A stretch of DNA of 5,519 bases from Candidatus Woesearchaeota archaeon (GTDB taxonomy: Archaea > Nanobdellota > Nanobdellia > UBA10117 > ARS21): NCBI GenBank assembly GCA_002725495.1, contig PBPJ01000014.1, forward strand, positions 1 to 5,519, given 5' to 3'. The translations under genes and the position numbers were made by a program. Below, piece after piece: positions 4,860-5,519 of the stretch; positions within the stretch are counted from its first letter, which is position 1, and each line of letters opens with the position of its first letter. The notes beneath the pieces are model-generated. The model saw only the letters and a program-made list of their open reading frames with translations, was not told the DNA's origin and searched no databases.

Positions 4860-5375
4860 CTATCTATTTTTTAATCTTTGTATCTCTTCTTGAAGAATAC
4901 TATGTGCTAAATCAGAAGCATTCTCATATAATTCATATATATCATCAGGATTTTCAACAGAAATACTGATATTAGATTTAGCCCAATTAGACTTACCTCC
5001 AATCTTAAATTCAACAGTAGGACCAATGTTTATCTCAATCCTTCCATTCACCCCTAATTGTCTTTTTATCTTTTCACTTATTTCTCTTATATCAGATTGA
5101 TTTTGAATCTCAAATTCACTATTCTCATCTCCCTCAACGCCAAGATGGATTTTATTACCTTCATTATTAAGAGAAATTATAGCATTATCATCTTCAACAA
5201 AAGAAAAATTCTCAGAAGTCTTAGCGGAATTATTGAATTTATTCTCGATGAAATCATAATGTCCTATTTCCCCTTCAGGACCAACGACATATAGGCGGTG
5301 TTTTAAACCACCATTAGTTTCTTTGTCTTTCCATTCCTTTCCTTGATAGCCTTCTTTAATAAACTCTATAACCAT
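4860..5375 (-). CDS. 171-aa protein of unknown function, downstream of TFB
   Basis: Not recognised. The sequence looks beta-rich at first (about 1-92, with many G/N/E turns), followed by a helix (94-107, DIREISEKIKRQLG), beta strands (111-140) and a final acidic helix (143-171). The block IGGKSNWAKSNISISVENPDD (125-145) before a long closing helix reminds me of a C-terminal module of some archaeal and phage proteins of unknown function, but I cannot name it. No cysteines or membrane segment are seen. The start at 5375 has GAGGT with 6 nt spacing and lies 9 bp after the TFB stop, so it is almost certainly co-transcribed and translationally coupled with TFB. A role near TFB, as accessory regulator or DNA-binding protein, is a guess from position only. 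Confidence 0.8.
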   Translation of the reverse strand: MVIEFIKEGYQGKEWKDKETNGGLKHRLYVVGPEGEIGHYDFIENKFNNSAKTSENFSFVEDDNAIISLNNEGNKIHLGVEGDENSEFEIQNQSDIREISEKIKRQLGVNGRIEINIGPTVEFKIGGKSNWAKSNISISVENPDDIYELYENASDLAHSILQEEIQRLKNR

Positions 5376-5381
5376 TTTAAA

Positions 5382-5386
5382 ACCTC
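5382..5386 (-). promoter_or_regulatory. Shine-Dalgarno GAGGT fused to the TFB stop codon
   Basis: On the minus strand TGAGGT joins the TFB stop (TGA, 5387-5385) to GAGGT, 6 nt before the ATG at 5375. The arrangement is the same as at the 45-aa/nuclease junction. Confidence 0.7.
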
Positions 5387-5519
5387 ATCCATTAACATTA
5401 ATATTTAGTGCTTCACAGATTTCCTTATATCTATTTCTAATTGTGACTTCAGTAACACCTGCCGCCTCAGAAACTTGTTTTTGTGTTCTTTGTTCCTTCT
5501 CTAAAATACTTGCTAAATA
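5385..5519 (-). CDS. tfb: Transcription initiation factor B (TFB), C-terminal 44 residues
   Basis: Only the end of the gene is present; the 5' part lies beyond the right edge. TFB bridges TATA-bound TBP and RNA polymerase and reads the BRE next to the TATA box. The visible part is the last helices of the second cyclin repeat: [13 protein letters not shown], then [18 protein letters not shown]. The latter is the helix-turn-helix that contacts the BRE and is nearly identical to the consensus of cellular TFBs (the 'E.AGVTEVT.RNRYKE' signature). It ends [13 protein letters not shown]. The degree of conservation argues for a functional factor, at least in this domain; whether the zinc ribbon and B-reader are intact cannot be seen. 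It probably leads the leftward unit that includes the 171-aa gene. Confidence 0.93.
   Translation of the reverse strand, partial: YLASILEKEQRTQKQVSEAAGVTEVTIRNRYKEICEALNINVNG

Noticed and set aside
5058..5294. Plus-strand 78-codon frame with a strongly hydrophobic product resembling a membrane protein
   Set aside because: The hydrophobicity follows from reading the acidic, A+T-rich 171-aa gene backwards; no promoter or ribosome site is seen.
1..5519. tRNA or rRNA genes, CRISPR repeats, insertion sequences
   Set aside because: I saw no cloverleaf-like segment, no regularly spaced repeats, and no transposase motifs or terminal inverted repeats in the window.

Overview
The window reads as a compact, A+T-rich segment of an archaeal virus or provirus. 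The archaeal assignment rests on two sequence observations. First, the right edge holds the C-terminus of transcription factor B (TFB, the archaeal TFIIB), with an almost canonical helix-turn-helix. Second, TTTATATA or TTTAAATA boxes lie 25-27 bp before the start codons of most transcription units. The viral assignment is an inference from a phage-type deoxynucleoside monophosphate kinase, a RecE/exonuclease VIII-like PDDEXK nuclease, and very dense packing of small genes of unknown function. Nothing seen fixes the host. A marine Thermoplasmatota (Poseidoniales-type) virus is one possibility.

Layout, right to left. A leftward cluster on the minus strand holds the TFB C-terminus (5385-5519, cut by the window edge), a 171-aa unknown protein (4860-5375), a 55-aa CxxC...CC protein (4662-4829) and a 184-aa unknown protein (4111-4665). 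A new promoter then drives a second leftward pair: a 45-aa protein (3942-4079) and the PDDEXK nuclease (3159-3932). The next genes alternate in strand: a basic 121-aa protein (2801-3166, +), the dNMP kinase (2175-2729, -), a JAMM/MPN-like putative metallopeptidase (1363-2187, +), a 232-aa unknown (594-1292, -) and a 152-aa unknown with an acidic tail, possibly a DNA-binding protein (73-531, -). The left end (1-72) holds a strong hairpin and a T7 tract, but no gene I can support.

Expression logic visible in the sequence. First genes of units are apparently leaderless: a TATA box is centred 25.5-26.5 bp from the ATG and there is no room for a Shine-Dalgarno sequence. This spacing also decides three starts (1363, 2801, 4079) and supports a fourth (4829). 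Downstream genes in units instead have GAGGT/AGGTG-type Shine-Dalgarno sequences fused to or overlapping the preceding stop codon. The 152-aa gene is the exception, with its own promoter, a leader of about 26 nt and a GGGAGG ribosome binding site; it is also clearly richer in G+C than its neighbours.

Taken together, the recognised genes fit nucleotide supply (dNMP kinase), DNA end processing or recombination (PDDEXK nuclease) and takeover of transcription (TFB). The two short genes (45 and 55 aa) are easy to miss, but promoter position and coupled junctions support them.
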